Under the pieces are notes generated by a model. It was not told the origin of the DNA, did no database searches, and saw only the letters and a list, made by a program, of their open reading frames with translations. From Xenopus tropicalis (lineage: Eukaryota > Chordata > Amphibia > Anura > Pipidae), in NCBI RefSeq assembly GCF_000004195.4, contig NC_030683.2, positions 45,335,358 through 45,399,357 of the forward strand: DNA of 64,000 nucleotides. The letters run 5' to 3'. The position numbers and the translations under genes are program-made. This document shows positions 23,414-36,009 of the stretch, piece after piece. Position 1 is the first letter of the stretch; the number at the start of each line of letters is the position of its first letter.

Positions 23414-23829
23414 ATTGTAGGTCTACTGTGCTAGTTCCTGGTTATGCTTAGTGAGATTTGATCTCCTGGTTATTAGACTCCTATCTTGTTCATGACTATT
23501 CTGCTCACTGCCTGTCCTTACCTGTGCCTGGACTTCTGCCTGTTGTGCCCCTTGCTTCTACTCACAAGTTCTAACAGCCTTGGAGCGCTGCCAGTTATTC
23601 ATGTTGAGAATTTGTATCTGGAAGTTGCTTGATAGCAATATTACAATAGTCTAAGCACTGGTGGTTGTCCACTAACCTGTAGGTTACATAGTTATAGTTA
23701 CATAGTTACATAGGGTTGAAAAAAGACCATTGTCCATCAAGTTCAACCCATCCGAGTAAACCCAGCACACAACCTATACTAACCAATCTATACACTCACA
23801 TACATAAACTAAATATACAACCAGTAATA

Positions 23830-24372
23830 CTAACTGTAGATATTAGTATCACAATAGCCTTGGATATTCTGCTTGTTCAAAAACTCATCCAGGCCCCTCT
23901 TAAAGGCATTAACAGAGTCTGCCATTACCACATCACTAGGAAGGGCATTCCACAGCCTCACTGCCCTCACCGTGAAAAACCACTTACACTGCTTCAAATG
24001 GAAGCTCCGTTCCTCTAATCTATAGGGGTGACCTCTGGTGCGCTGATTGTTTTTATGGGAAAAAAGAACATCCCCCAACTGCCTATAATCCCCTCTAATG
24101 TACTTGTACAGTGTAATCATGTCCCCTCGCAAGCGCCTCTTTTCCAGAGAAAACAACCCCAACCTCGACAGTCTAACCTCATAGCTTAAATCTTCCATCC
24201 CCTTAACCAGTTTAGTTGCACGTCTCTGCACTCTCTCCAGCTCATTAATATCCTTCTTAAGGACTGGAGCCCAAAACTGCACTGCATACTCAAGGTGAGG
24301 CCTTACCAGGGACCTATAAAGAGGCAAAAATATGTTCTCATCCCTTGAGTCAATGCCCTTTTTTTTATACAA
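23830..24372 (-). pseudogene. LINE ORF2, C-terminal part in shifted frame
   Basis: It contains PLYRSLVRPHLEY, QRRATKLVKG, GLFSLEKRRLRGDMI, RLWNALPSDVV and AFKRGLDEFL, all typical of the CR1 ORF2 C-terminus. It overlaps the end of the previous frame. The change of frame falls at an A8 run (plus-strand T8 near 24359-24366), a classic slippage site. Confidence 0.9.
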
Positions 24373-26170
24373 GACAGCACTTTATTTGCAGTAGTAGCCA
24401 CAGAATGACACTGCCTGGAATTAGACAACTTGTGATCTACAAAAACCCCCAGATCCTTCTCCATTAAGGATACCCCCAACACACTACCATTCAGTAGATA
24501 GTTCATGTTTATATTATTTCTACCAAAGTGCATAACTTTGCACTTGTCAACATTGAACCTCATTTTCCAGTTTGCTGCCCAGTTTTCCAATTTTGTCAAA
24601 TCGCTCTGCAAAGCGGCAGCATCCTGCATGGAACTTATAGTTTTGCACAATTTAGTGTCATCATCAAAAATAGAAACAGTACTCTCTATGCCCACCTCGA
24701 GGTCATTAATAAACAAGTTAAAAAGCAAAGGACCAAGGACTGACCCCTGCGGTACTCCACTAACCACACTGGCCCAATTAGAAAATGTTCCATTTACCAC
24801 CACTCTTTGTACTCTATCCTTCAGCCAGTTCTCTATCCAATTACAAATATTATGTTCTAGGCCAATATTCCTCAATTTGATCATTAACCTTCTGTGAGGT
24901 ACAGTATCAAACGCTTTAGCAAAATCTAAGTAGATGACATCAACTGCCATTCCAGCATCAAGGTTCCTGCTCACCTCCTCATAAAAGGCAACTAAATTAG
25001 TCTGGCAAGATCTGTTACGCATAAAACCATGCTGGCACAAACTAATAGTATTGTGAACTGCAATGTATTCAAATATCCTATCCCTTATTACCCCTTCCAG
25101 AAGTTTTCCTACTACTGATGTCAGACTAACAGGCCTATAGTTTTCAGGCTGAGAACGAGATCCCTTTTTAAATAATGTCACCACATTAGCAATTCGCCAG
25201 TCTCTCGGCACCATGCCAAACCTCAACGAATCCTGAAAAATTATGTGAAGAGGCTTGGCAATCACAGCGCTCAGCTCATTTAATACCCTGGGATGAATCC
25301 CATCCGGCCCTGGACCTTTGTTTACCTTTACATGTTCAAGTCTCTTTTGAATTTCCTCCTGAGTGACCCACGCGTCAGTAGCTAAATTACTAGCACTGGG
25401 TATATTAAAAGGGAAGCCTTCATTAGGTGGCTCCTCAGATGTATAGACAGATGAAAAATAAGAGTTCAAAATTTCTGCTTTTTCCCCGTTCTCATCAACC
25501 AATGTACCCCCCCGTGATAATAAAGTTCCCACCCCTTCTTGCTTCATTTTTTTACTATTCACATAATTAAAAAATAATTTTGGATTCTTTTTACTCCTAG
25601 CTGCAATATCCCTTTCCATCTCAATTTTAGCTTGCCTGATAGCTTTTTTGCATGCTTTATTTGCTTCCTTGTACCTGATGAAAGTTTCCGCTGTCCCAGC
25701 TAACTTGAATGCTTTAAAAGCACGTTTTTTATTACCAACCTCGACCCTAACTCTTTTATTCAGCCATAAAGATTTTGCTTTGCGATGCCTCTCCTTGCTT
25801 ACAAGGGGAATATACTGTTGTGTATACCTACAAAGCAATGTTTTAAAGATGTTCCATTTTCCTTCTGTGTCTAACCCCATGAAAAGCCTTTCCCAGTTGA
25901 CACATTGCAGAGATGCCCTTATACTGGCAAAGTCTGCACGTCTAAAATTGAGCGTTTTAGTAAGTCCCTTATAGAGCTGTCTCTGTAGCATTATCTCAAA
26001 GGAGACCATGTTGTGATCACTGTTCCCCAAATGCTCACCCACACAAATGTTAGAGATAAGTTCAGTATTATTAGATATTACCAGGTCCAAAATAGAATCA
26101 TTCCTAGTAGGTTCTTGAACCACCTGAAATAAAAAGTTGTCATTTAGCATATTTACAAACCTACTAGCTT
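24303..26170 (-). pseudogene. LINE ORF2, reverse transcriptase part
   Basis: About 615 codons are open from an internal ATG at 26150. Visible motifs are SDHNMVSFE (end of endonuclease), [53 protein letters not shown] and, at about 24655-24675, IFDDDTKL. In CR1 elements the last is FADD; here the Ala codon (GCT type) has become GAT, next to the catalytic Asp pair, so activity is doubtful even without the frameshifts. Confidence 0.9.
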
Positions 26171-26171
26171 T

Positions 26172-26767
26172 TTATGACTTAGCCACCCCATTACTCCAGT
26201 CAATGTCCGGATAATTAAAGTCCCCCATAATAACAACTTGACCCAATTTTGAAGCCTCCTCCATTTGCAAAAGTAGCTGGGACTCATCCCCCTCATCTAT
26301 ACGAGGTGGTTTATAGCATACACCAATGATCATTTTCTTTGTGACCTTCAGCCCTACTGAAATTTCTACCCAAAGAGATTCAACGTTATTGATGGCTTTA
26401 AATCTGACTTTACGTAAAGACAAACCCCTCCACCCTTTTTAATCACTCTGTCCCTAAAAAGTGTATAACCATTTAAATTCACGGCCCAGTCGCATTTTTC
26501 ATCCCACCAGGTCTCAGTGATACCAATTAAATCATAATTTTCAATACATGCAATAGCTTGCAGCTCCCCTAATTTACCCGACAAGCTACGCGCATTAGCC
26601 AGCATGCAGCGGAGATTACTACTTCTTCCTCTGATGCTTACATTAGCTAAAGGACAGTTAGAGCTAAGGTGAAAATTAGTCTGTTTCCCTTGTAACAATG
26701 GAAGCTCCTTATCTGATAAACTATATGCCCCCCTCACTCCTCCCCCACAACCCTTTACTGGTCCCAC
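26172..26767 (-). pseudogene. LINE ORF2, endonuclease part (frameshifted)
   Basis: The first frame (26366-26767) contains LANARSL, IGITETWW and GGGVCLYVK, which are the opening motifs of CR1-type AP endonucleases. The second frame (26172-26423) continues with IGVCYKPP and VIMGDFNYPDIDW. The frame change lies near 26400 and a TAA ends the second frame at 26172-26174. The next codons are in the same frame as the RT part below, so this is a point nonsense mutation. Confidence 0.88.
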
Positions 26768-27796
26768 TGCCCCATCTACACTAGCTCTCCCATAAGAATC
26801 TAGCTTACCAACCCCCCCCCCTTGTCTAGTTTAAACACTCCTCCAGCCTCTTAACCTCTTAAGGTTGCATTCCTCCTTCCTTTGGGCAAGTTGATAATGA
26901 TACCTCATGGACATCATCCTTCACCACAATGCTCCACAACATTTGTATTAAACCTTAACTCTGCTTTTTAGTGTTCTATTAAAGGGATTTACATTTTGGA
27001 CTTAAGTACCCATGTTGTGGTTTACTCTTCGGTCAACATATATTGGAACATTTTGGTTTGTAGTGGAGATTATCTTTAAATATTTCAATTATTTGATTCA
27101 AATTTAGTATTTGGGAGATAGCAGATCCCACACTTGTATACCCCTCCAACCTATGCAGAGTTCATAGTTGAGTGATTATCTAATAAGCAACAGGAAAAAA
27201 GGAAACATTGTAATGTTTTGTGCATTTAATTTGGCTCAGTGTTTGTTGGGTTAAAACAATCTGTTTTCTTTGTCTTTGGGAAAATTTGCACCGGCTTTTC
27301 AGAGATATAACAGAGAGTCCTTGGGTCCCTTCTGTTCATAGATATATGGAACAGCTCGTTGGCCTCTTCAATTTCCACAGAGAGTGCGCACCAAAACAGG
27401 GCCATCACAAGTAACATGGCTTGAGGCTGTCTGGCAGCTGACTGGGAATCGAGCAGCACATCAATAAGGAAATACATCAGCAATTTAGCTGCGTGCAGCG
27501 GGCGCGTACAGACACATGTAAACATTTTAAAAAAACTAATTTTAACAAAAATAAGAAAATGGTTTAAAAAACAAGAAAGAATACATTTCAGCAGGCATTG
27601 TGTTTTTTATTACCAAAAATATTGGTTTGTATGCCATTGCGTTGTTATCTGAGACATGTTTGTGCTTCTCAGTATACCCCAAGAGGAAAACTGTTTCACT
27701 AACATTTAGTTATGAGACTTCACAAATATTATGGTAAGTTCCTTACCTGTACTCAGGTTACAATTAGAACCCCTATGCCTATTGGTCTAGTTAGGT

Positions 27797-28585
27797 TGTT
27801 CACACCCCCTGCAGACTGATATAGTGTCTGGCAGGAGGGTGTGACTTTCTCTTTTGGCTGCATGTTGTGTCCCAAGCAGAGCTCCATCTGAGCCTGGGAG
27901 CAGACTGTAGGCCCCAGAAGCCATTGTGCCCTAGAGGAAACGATACCTCTAGTGAGAGTCGGGGACAGGGCCCCATGAATGAGGAATTAGCAAGCACAGT
28001 CAGATTGTTTAATAGCACTTTCTAGGAAAGTGAAGGTAGTCAGCTCTAGCTAGAAAGGGCAGCCATTAGCCTCACCAAAGGAGTGATTAGATCTCCTGAG
28101 GAGTAGGAGTAGTTCTCCTATCCGGCAATGTTGCCTCAGTGCAGGGCCACGGAGTAGAGATAGTGACAAGATAACCCCTGATCCCTACTCACCCGGAGGA
28201 CTCATCCACTAGAGGTTATCAACCTGAAGTAGTTCCTACTACTTGGACTACCTCCCAAGGGATACTGGTTGAAAGGTATTTTTCCCTGCCCAGACTCTAC
28301 CAAGAGGTGGGATAAAACGGTCCATACCCTCTCTTCTGCAAAAGAGCATTTCCTTATTGTACCATCTCAATCTGCTTGTCTGTGAGTCTGATAACCCTGC
28401 GTAACATCTGTGTCTTGGACAAATAAATCTGTATTATAGTTCACCATAAGAACCTCTCTGGCGTCCATTTATACCATCTGCACTACACAGCATCATCAAG
28501 TTGTAGTTCAACTACACCCTCAGCTCCTATCTTACTTTCTCCCACATAGCAGAGGCCCATCCTGGGAAAGGGGTCGCATGTAACA
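27797..28585 (+). repeat. Possible solo LTR
   Basis: The segment starts TGTTCACACC and ends GCATGTAACA, with mirrored TGTT/AACA ends. It carries AATAAA (in GACAAATAAATCTG, about 28420) about 160 bp before the end and has the even base composition of LTRs. I see no target duplication, primer site or internal retroviral genes. It may instead be another dispersed repeat. Confidence 0.33.
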
Positions 28586-28699
28586 AATGCTCTACATCAT
28601 CTACTAGCCTGGATTTACCCCTTTATAGCCAAAATCGTGTTACAAGTTCTTATATTATTATACAGAGATTATACAACTCTCATAACAGTCTTTGCCCCA

Positions 28700-28854
28700 C
28701 AGTGCTGGGCCAGGCCGGCTGGCCGCCCTAGTCAACCAGGCCGGAGGGGGTAATGCAGTGGTGGGAAATGGCCTGTAAATAGTGGTAGATGAAAGAAGAG
28801 TTACCTGCCTGGCGCCCTTCCAGCCTCTTCTGCCTACCCCTAGTTCCGGCCCTG
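28700..28854 (+). mobile_element. hAT-type MITE, CAGTGCTGGGCC family (copy 1)
   Basis: The left end is CAGTGCTGGGCC and the right end CCGGCCCTG. It is flanked by TTGCCCCA and CTGCCCCA (7 of 8 match). TACCTGCCTGGCGCC and CCTACCCCTAGTTCCGG are shared with the copy at 52880, which lies in reverse orientation. Confidence 0.72.
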
Positions 28855-28869
28855 CTGCCCCAGTGCTGC

Positions 28870-29440
28870 TTGCAATCAAAGGCCCCAATGACATTAAAAC
28901 AGACTAGCATTGTTTGTTAACCTGCCTGTATGTTTTGAGTGCTGGAAAGAAACAGGAATACCCAGAAGAAATCCACACAGGCACAGAGAGAACTATCTTA
29001 GATAGTACCTAAGCCAGAGTCAAACTCAGGACCCCAATGCAGCAAGTCTCTCATAATACAGGCAGAATGGCAAAAAAAATCATAAATCCAGTTGTTTCCT
29101 TTAGGGGATTTCCCCCACAGATAACATATTAAACATATATTCCAGGCTGTCAGAAAAACATTTTTTCCCTTACTGCAGAAAATATATCTAAAAAAAAGTT
29201 TGGCTAAAATCTACTTCCATTTTTCATTTTGACAAGCAAATTGCAAACTTCTGATTTTTCTACCTGAAGTCAGCAAAACAAGCAAGTGCCTTTGACTTTA
29301 TTTAGTACTGGACTATGCAGTAAACATTAGTCATGCATAACCTCTGTTTTAAAGTAAATATATCCCTGATTACGTAGTTCCAGACTCTTTAGTCTTTCAG
29401 TGAGAAAGATACCACAGCCTCTCTCTTTGCACTATTGGTG
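28870..29440. other. Non-coding sequence
   Basis: I see no exon, element ends or tandem structure here. Confidence 0.4.
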
Positions 29441-29449
29441 TAACATTAA

Positions 29450-30136
29450 AGGAACAGTAACCAAAAAATGAAAAGTTTTTTTTTTATAAAGTAATTAAAA
29501 TATAATGTACCCTGCACTGGTAAAAGTTGTGTGTTAGCTACAGTAACATTACTATGGTTTATATAGATAAACTTTTTAGTAGCCATGGGGGCAGCCATTT
29601 AAGCTGGAAAAAAGGAGAAAAGCCACAGGTTACATAGCAAATAACAGATAATCTCTGTAGAATACAATAGTGTTTTATCTGTTATCTGCTATGTAAAGGT
29701 GGCCATACACCTTCAGATCCGCTCGCCTGGGGCCAAACGATCGAATAAGAACGATGGGTATAGGCAACAAGCCGATGCGGTCCCTGATCAGTCTAAATTT
29801 TTTAACCTGCCAGATCGATATCTGCCCGATTTCAGGTCAGATATCGGTCGGGAAAGCCTGTCGTTAGTACCCCTACATGGTCTGATTAGCTGCCGAATCG
29901 GTCTAAGGGACCAATATCGGCAGCTAGAATCGGCCCGTGTATGGCCACCTTAACCTGTGCCTTTTCTCCTTTTTTTCCAGCTTGAATGGCTGCCCCTGTG
30001 GCTACACAGAACCTTTGTTTATATAAACTATAGTAGTCTTTCTGACACAAACACACCAGTTGCACCAGTGCAGGGCAGCAGTACATTTAATTGTAATCAC
30101 TTTTATACACTTTCAGTTTTTGGTGTTACTGTTCAT
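29450..30136. mobile_element. TTAA-type palindromic MITE interrupted by a second MITE
   Basis: The ends AGGAACAGTAACC and GTTACTGTTCAT are flanked by TTAA (29446-29449 and 30137-30140). The arms pair over most of their length (GCTGGAAAAAAGGAGAAAAG with CTTTTCTCCTTTTTTTCCAG). The inner element at 29697-29950 is inserted to one side of the dyad centre. I recall it as a common Xenopus repeat. Confidence 0.88.
29697..29950. mobile_element. TAA-target MITE (AGGTGGCCATACAC ends)
   Basis: The ends AGGTGGCCATACAC and GTGTATGGCCACCT are flanked by TAA (29694-29696 and 29951-29953), as in PIF/Harbinger elements. The body is CpG-rich (ACGATCG, GATATCGGTCGGG). It is younger than its host element. A degraded relative lies at 49040-49230. 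Confidence 0.88.
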
Positions 30137-30141
30137 TTAAT

Positions 30142-30237
30142 GCAGTGGCGTACCAGGGGTCCTTGCCGCCTTGAGGCGACTTTTAGGATGCCACCCCCCG
30201 AAACTTACCTTTCCGAGTTTTCAAAACTATAGTTTGT
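30142..30237 (+). mobile_element. Fragment of a CAGTGGCGTA hAT-type repeat
   Basis: GCAGTGGCGTACCAGGGG and GCCGCCTTGAGGCGAC look like the left end of a hAT-type repeat. The right end is missing and it abuts a TTAA-type MITE fragment. Confidence 0.45.
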
Positions 30238-30530
30238 AGGTCAGATGCAGATTCCTAGTTATTTTTTAAATCCTTATTTTATAATTTATTTTATAGTTTT
30301 TTTTCCAGATTTAAAATGGAAGTCACTGACCCCAGTAGCCAAAGACCTATTGCTCTGTGAGTCTACAATGTTATTTTTTTTATTACTTATCTTTTTATTC
30401 AGGCCCTCCCCTCTGTATAGCTCCTGAAATTCCAAACCGGAAAGTAACAACAATAAAGACCAATTGCATATTATCACAGTCACAGAGCATTATTCTCATA
30501 CTAAAAGTTATTTCAAAGGTGACAACCCCT
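30238..30530 (+). mobile_element. Partial AGGGGTGGTTCACC TTAA-type MITE
   Basis: AAGTCACTGACCCCAGTAGC, ATTGCTCTGTGAGTCTACAA and ACTAAAAGTTATTTCAAAGG correspond to the middle and right end of the element at 11595. The left end is lost. Confidence 0.75.
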
Positions 30531-30559
30531 ATGACCTATACACCAGCGACCGGAGAATG

Positions 30560-31815
30560 TGACTGGATCATTGAGTCTATTGATTAAAGAGCAAGTGTCT
30601 CAGCAAGTGGCTGTGTTTTGGGATGTATTGGACATATCAAGCATATTAAACCTTTCAGTTATTTACCAAGAAAAGGTTGCTCAGAAAATGGAAAAGTGAG
30701 TATGAAGGTGAGAGATTTCAAATAAAAATGCAATGGTGTAAATATACATTTCAGTAGCAGTGTCAGAGTAACAGGAATCCATTATGCACAGTTAATGTAT
30801 TTTGAAGCTATCTTAATACACACTTTCATTTTACATGTAAAAGCATGTCCAAATGGGTATTTGGCTCAGACTGAGGTTCATTCGAGCATTCAAAGTCTAT
30901 AATATAGTACTGAACAACAAGGTTTTTACAATATGAATCAGGGACCTTTAATGAGTGAGCATTAGGATGCACAATTCTGAACTGCAGCTTAAATGCAGGT
31001 CTCATGCCTTTTATGTACCTGCCCTAATAAACACAGGTAAACTATATAGCATAGCAGGTATTATTAATGCTGCTGTGTATTAATATTCCAAGAAAAAACT
31101 ACAGTTTCTGAGGATACTTGGGGGCTGCTAGCATCACATCTTGTCTTTAGATTGGCATCATGTTATTGAATTGACTTTTTATAGAGTATATGGCAATTAA
31201 CTTGTGCAAAAAAACATTGCAGCATAATTATGGAGAACGGGCAACAAGGTGATACTTTCCATTTCCAACATTCAGGTTGCTAGGCAACAGCACCAACGCT
31301 AATGTTGGAAGATGGTAAACAGGCAGAGGGGTCAGAATAACAGGGAAATCTTCACAGTAGTTTTATAAAGGGTTTTTGATGTTTATCTGAACCTAATGGG
31401 AAACTAGCAGGAAAATAAATTGCACATTAATGGACAACAATCCTATTCTGATTTTCACTAGAGGATGCACAAAAGACAGATTGAGTGACCTTGCTTTAGC
31501 TCAGTGAAGGAATACATAGAATACATATGTAAGCAGCATTACCAGGGATTTCCCACTGATTTCATTTCTTCATTCCCTGGAAGTTTTACATTTAACATAA
31601 CTACATAAATATTTATAAAGTATAATAATAAATACATAAATGATTTGTAATAGAGATGTCTGACCTATGACTTTAGCCCCTGTGCTAAAGTGCAACTCCC
31701 AGAATCCCTCAACTGTCAGTTGATGTTTAGAGATGTTGAGAGCTGGAGGGTGACAGATAGCTCTGCTGTACAATTTACTACTGTACAATTTAGTATTGTA
31801 TTTCTACTAAAAAAA
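30560..31815. other. Non-coding sequence
   Basis: No exon or bounded element is seen. A short inverted repeat CAACTCCCAGAATCCCTCAA...GAGATGTTGAGAGCTGGAGG at about 31690-31750 may be a small repeat relic. Confidence 0.4.
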
Positions 31816-31822
31816 AACATGA

Positions 31823-32845
31823 TCACATTATTAGGCCAAAGTTATCACATTAATTGATCCAAGTGGCCATATTCCCCATCACATTAATAGATAAAAGTCT
31901 CCATATTCCCCATCACATTACTAGGTCCAAGTGACCATATTCCCTATCACATTACTAGGTCCAAGTGACCATATTCTCTATCACACTAATAGGTCCATGT
32001 CTTCATATTCCCTATAACATTAATAGGTCCAAGTGACCATATTCCCAATCACATTACTAGGTCCAAGTGACCATATTCCCCATCACATTACTAGGTCCAA
32101 GTGACCATATTCCCCATCACATTACTAGGTCCAAGTGACCATATTCCCCATCACATTAATAGGTCCAAGTGACCATATTCCCCATCACATTACTAGGTCC
32201 AAGTGACCATATTCCCCATCACATTACTAGGTCCAAGTGACCATATTCCCTATCACATTACTAGGTCCAAGTGACCATATTCCCTATCACATTACTAGGT
32301 CCAAGTGACCATATTCTCTATCACACTAATAGGTCCATGTCTTCATATTCCCTATAACATTAATAGGTCCAAGTGACCATATTCCCCATCACATTGATAG
32401 ATTAAAGTTTCCATTTCCCCTATTACATTAATAGGTCTAAGTGACCATATTCTCTACCACATTAATAGGTCAAAGTCTCCATATTCCCTATAACATTAAT
32501 ACGTACAAGTTTTCATGTTCCCTATAATATTAAAAGGTACAAGTGACCATATTCCCCATTAAATTAGTAGATTGAAGTCTCCACATTCCCTGTCATATTA
32601 ATAAGTCCAAGTGACCATATTCCTATCAAATTAATTATACCTGGTCACATAATTACATCCACGTCACTATATTCCCTATCACATTAATAGGTTCAAGTGA
32701 TCATATTAATTATCACATTAATAGGTCCAAGTAACCATATTAACTATCACATTAATTGGTCAGAGTTACCGTTACTCCTAATTACATTATTATGTCCAAG
32801 TCAATATATTTCCTATCACATTAATAGGTCCAAGTAACCATATAC
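31823..32845 (+). repeat. 34-bp minisatellite, about 30 copies
   Basis: The unit is TCACATTACTAGGTCCAAGT then GACCATATTCCCCA, 34 bp. The central part (about 31920-32390) is nearly uniform; the right third is strongly diverged. A distinctive variant block (ATATTCTCTATCACACTAAT) occurs at 31971 and again at 32311, exactly 340 bp (ten units) apart, showing block duplication. It is not inside a recognisable transposon. Confidence 0.93.
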
Positions 32846-32849
32846 CAAA

Positions 32850-35800
32850 GCATTTTTTCTCTCTCTGCATATTTTACAGCAGAGGCTTGTAGACTGATAT
32901 GTTACAGTGTCCCATTATTATTTACTTAGCACAGATTCCCCACAGACTCACAAAACATAAATGTCCACTTGCCCCTCAGCTCCGTGCCCTTCAGTTAACA
33001 GGGGACTGCAACCTTGATCTGTACTGTGACAGTCACCTTGACAACAAACATGACAGACAGTGGGACTATTCACTTTGCAATGCAGTTTATAATAATAAGG
33101 ACTGTCTGAGATTTTAGGAAACCCCCTTTAATGAGTGTCTCTACATGCTTATTTATAGATTTATGAGCAAAAAATCACAAGTAAACAAAAAACTGTAATT
33201 TATATATTTATAAGCCTCATTGCAAAATGCTAATTAATGCTGGTAATTAAGCAATCATGCACAGGATGGATGGTTTCATGCTGTCATTATATCTTTCTTT
33301 TTCTTCTGTAAATACTGTATGTTTCTATGAAGATCACTATGATCACTATGTGTAGCTGAATGGAAGTGTTTATATACATCCAGACACTCAGGGTGAGGGA
33401 GGAAGAGGAATATGTTATGTCTGTTACAGCTTAACTGCTTCTCTGCCACAGTGCATGTGTTAAAACGCTATGGTAGCAGGAATTTCGTTCAGATCACTAT
33501 ACTCTATATGAAATATAAAATATTTATTGGCACGCGATTTACAGCTGACACTCCTACGCAAACATGCTCCGTTAGTATATCTGTTAATATGCATGTATGG
33601 TTATAAATACCACTCCAGAGCTATTTCTGCATACTGAATTGTAGGAAATGGGATGTATTTATGTTTAGTAAACTAACAAGAGAAACCATGATCATAATGT
33701 TATTTCCAACTGCAATGTTCCCTTGTTACAACAGAGAATAGTGATGGCAATAACAATTTCAAAACAGCTACTGAAAGAGAGATGGATTTTTTGATTGCAG
33801 CCTCCAGACTTGTTATGTTCTGTTAGCGGGTTTCTTCCAGTAAATGGACAGATGAAAGCACGTCACTCCAGTGCTCTACTGAAGGGTTAAACATGAACTT
33901 CGGCTAATGTAAACTGGGTAGAGCACAGCTCCCTTGACATGGGTATTATGCAGTTTAGTCAGACTTTAGATCATATAGATACTACACATATACATATGAA
34001 TAACAAATATATATGTATGCATACAGATTGTTTACAGGTCTGTTAATGTTGCACACACTTATTAGAGTTTCCATAATGTTTATATTGGCATTTTTGTATT
34101 GCCTTACCGATAACCATCTGCTCTTATTCATTTTGTATCATGGCATTCTAACTAATCCTCTGGGACTTATGTTCGGTCTAGGCATATTGACCTTTATTTT
34201 CTAGACATACTTCACTGAAGTCAGTCTGTGGCAATGGGCACACGTTGACTCTAAATGCCCTAAGCATAGGCAGCGGGCACGAGAAAAGCTTTTGTGTATA
34301 ATTAGTTGTCCCCTAATGAAAGAATGGTGCAGTTGCACTGTGCATCACTGCCCTATTAAGGGGAAGCCAAGGCTAAGTTGCAGCAGCTAATGCAGACAGA
34401 GGAATGATGTCAAACTGCAAGAGAAGTTTGCAAGTGAAATATAGGTGCTGACAGAAGCCTGGAAGTCAAACCCACCTCTGACTCCTGGGAGCAGGCAGAG
34501 AAATCCTCTCCAGTAACAGGTGTAAGGCTCACTGTGCAGAACAAACCTTGTATCTTGTTGTTTCTGTGGTAAAAGCAGCGTCTCCCAGTCACTGTCAGGA
34601 TACCGCACTGTGAGGACATCCCTTGCTCACATTTTACATTTTCGCTTTGAGGGTTGAGCCACCTTCACTAGCACTGCGAATGTCATCATCTCTGGGTTGC
34701 AGGCAAAGACACAACAAGCAATAGACTGGGAAGGTTGTTGTCATATTTTGCATTTTTTCCCCTTTACCTCTGTGACAAATGCAGTTACTATCAGGACTAA
34801 CAGCGAATGAAGAGGTTTCACAGCAACGGCAGCAAAAAGCATGAAAGGCAGAGAGGGTATATGAGATGGGGAGCAGAGTCAGTGAGTGCCATCTGCAGGG
34901 AAACTCCAGCAGCAGAACCAGTGTAACCCTTCCTATGCCAAGGAAAAATCCTCTGCATGATATATGTAAATACTAACCTCTCAGTCTTCTATTTGGGGGG
35001 AGGCTGAGAAACTGCAAAAAGCATTAACCAGACTGCTTTAGTTTCCAAAGGTTTAAATAGTCAATAATATAAAAATCATTTGGTTTACATGAGGGATGCT
35101 CAATAGCTTCCATTGGATATCAAATTGAATGGTAGCCAAACTGCTATTCATGACTATTCAATAAAAAGCCGCAGTTGTATTGACATTATAATATAGCAGA
35201 ATATTGTGGCACTGCAGTCGTTAACTTGGATTATGTAATTCTGCTTTGAGAAGCTTCTATATAAACAGGACGAGCTGAAGGAGGCCTACAAACTGTATTC
35301 AATGTAAAGGGGCAGTTAATAAAAACCTAGAATATATAAACTTTGCATTGATGTAGAAGTATTGGATAAGCAGTTCACATATTGTTATTGATGTGTGAGC
35401 CCCAGGAAAATAGCTTTATTCAAATCTGCCTTGTCTGCCTGGCAGTGAAAGGGGCTTCTGCTGGCATCTGATTTAAAATGGTTTTACTTTCAGCTCTGTT
35501 GTTTCCTTCAAAGTAGCTGCATGTGTCTGGCAAACCATGTATTGGCCGCAGCCTTACAGACTAGATGTGCTTGCTAGCCCACCTAAGCTGGTCACTGAGG
35601 CCGAGTGACCATGTCAGACTGCAGGGAGCAATTAGAGTCTGTGCATAATACTGCTTAGTTACCAAGTCAGCAATGCTCTGAAGTAGTTTGTACCCACCGC
35701 ACTGACCTTTATGTTCCATTTCATTGTCAACTTTGCAGAGAAAAGGTAACGCAGGGTGGCATTCTCACCACCCTCCAGCTATTGTGAACTAGATCTCCCA

Positions 35801-36005
35801 GCATCCAATGACAGTTATATACTCCATTGTATTTGTTTGATTTAAAATACCTGTATAATTATTGATTATTTTTAACTTATTCTTAAACATTTTTCAGCCC
35901 CAAAGTTCACTTTCTATATGTTTCATCTTTTCAGTTAGTCCTCATTTTATGTTTTTATTTATTTTTTTAAATTATTTCCCTTTATTTTTAGTCTCTTTCC
36001 ACCGA
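32850..36005. other. Non-coding sequence
   Basis: No convincing exon on either strand. The section 34380-34930 is richer in unique sequence and could hold regulatory or untranslated sequence, but nothing identifies it. Confidence 0.4.
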
Positions 36006-36009
36006 CCGT

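Larger units (their letters stand above)
23690..26790 (-). mobile_element. CR1-type LINE, nearly complete ORF2, inactive
   Basis: In minus orientation it reads an AP endonuclease domain, a reverse transcriptase domain and the CR1 C-terminal region. The 3' end is an ACTATGTAACTATGTAAC-like repeat (in plus TACATAGTTACATAG, 23690-23716). It is broken by a frame change near 26400, an in-frame TAA near 26172 and a frame change at an A8 run near 24360. The 5' end is unclear, and I see no ORF1. Confidence 0.9.

Noticed and set aside
31823..32845. CRISPR-like regular array
   Set aside because: Units are contiguous with no unique spacers, and the sequence is a vertebrate genome.
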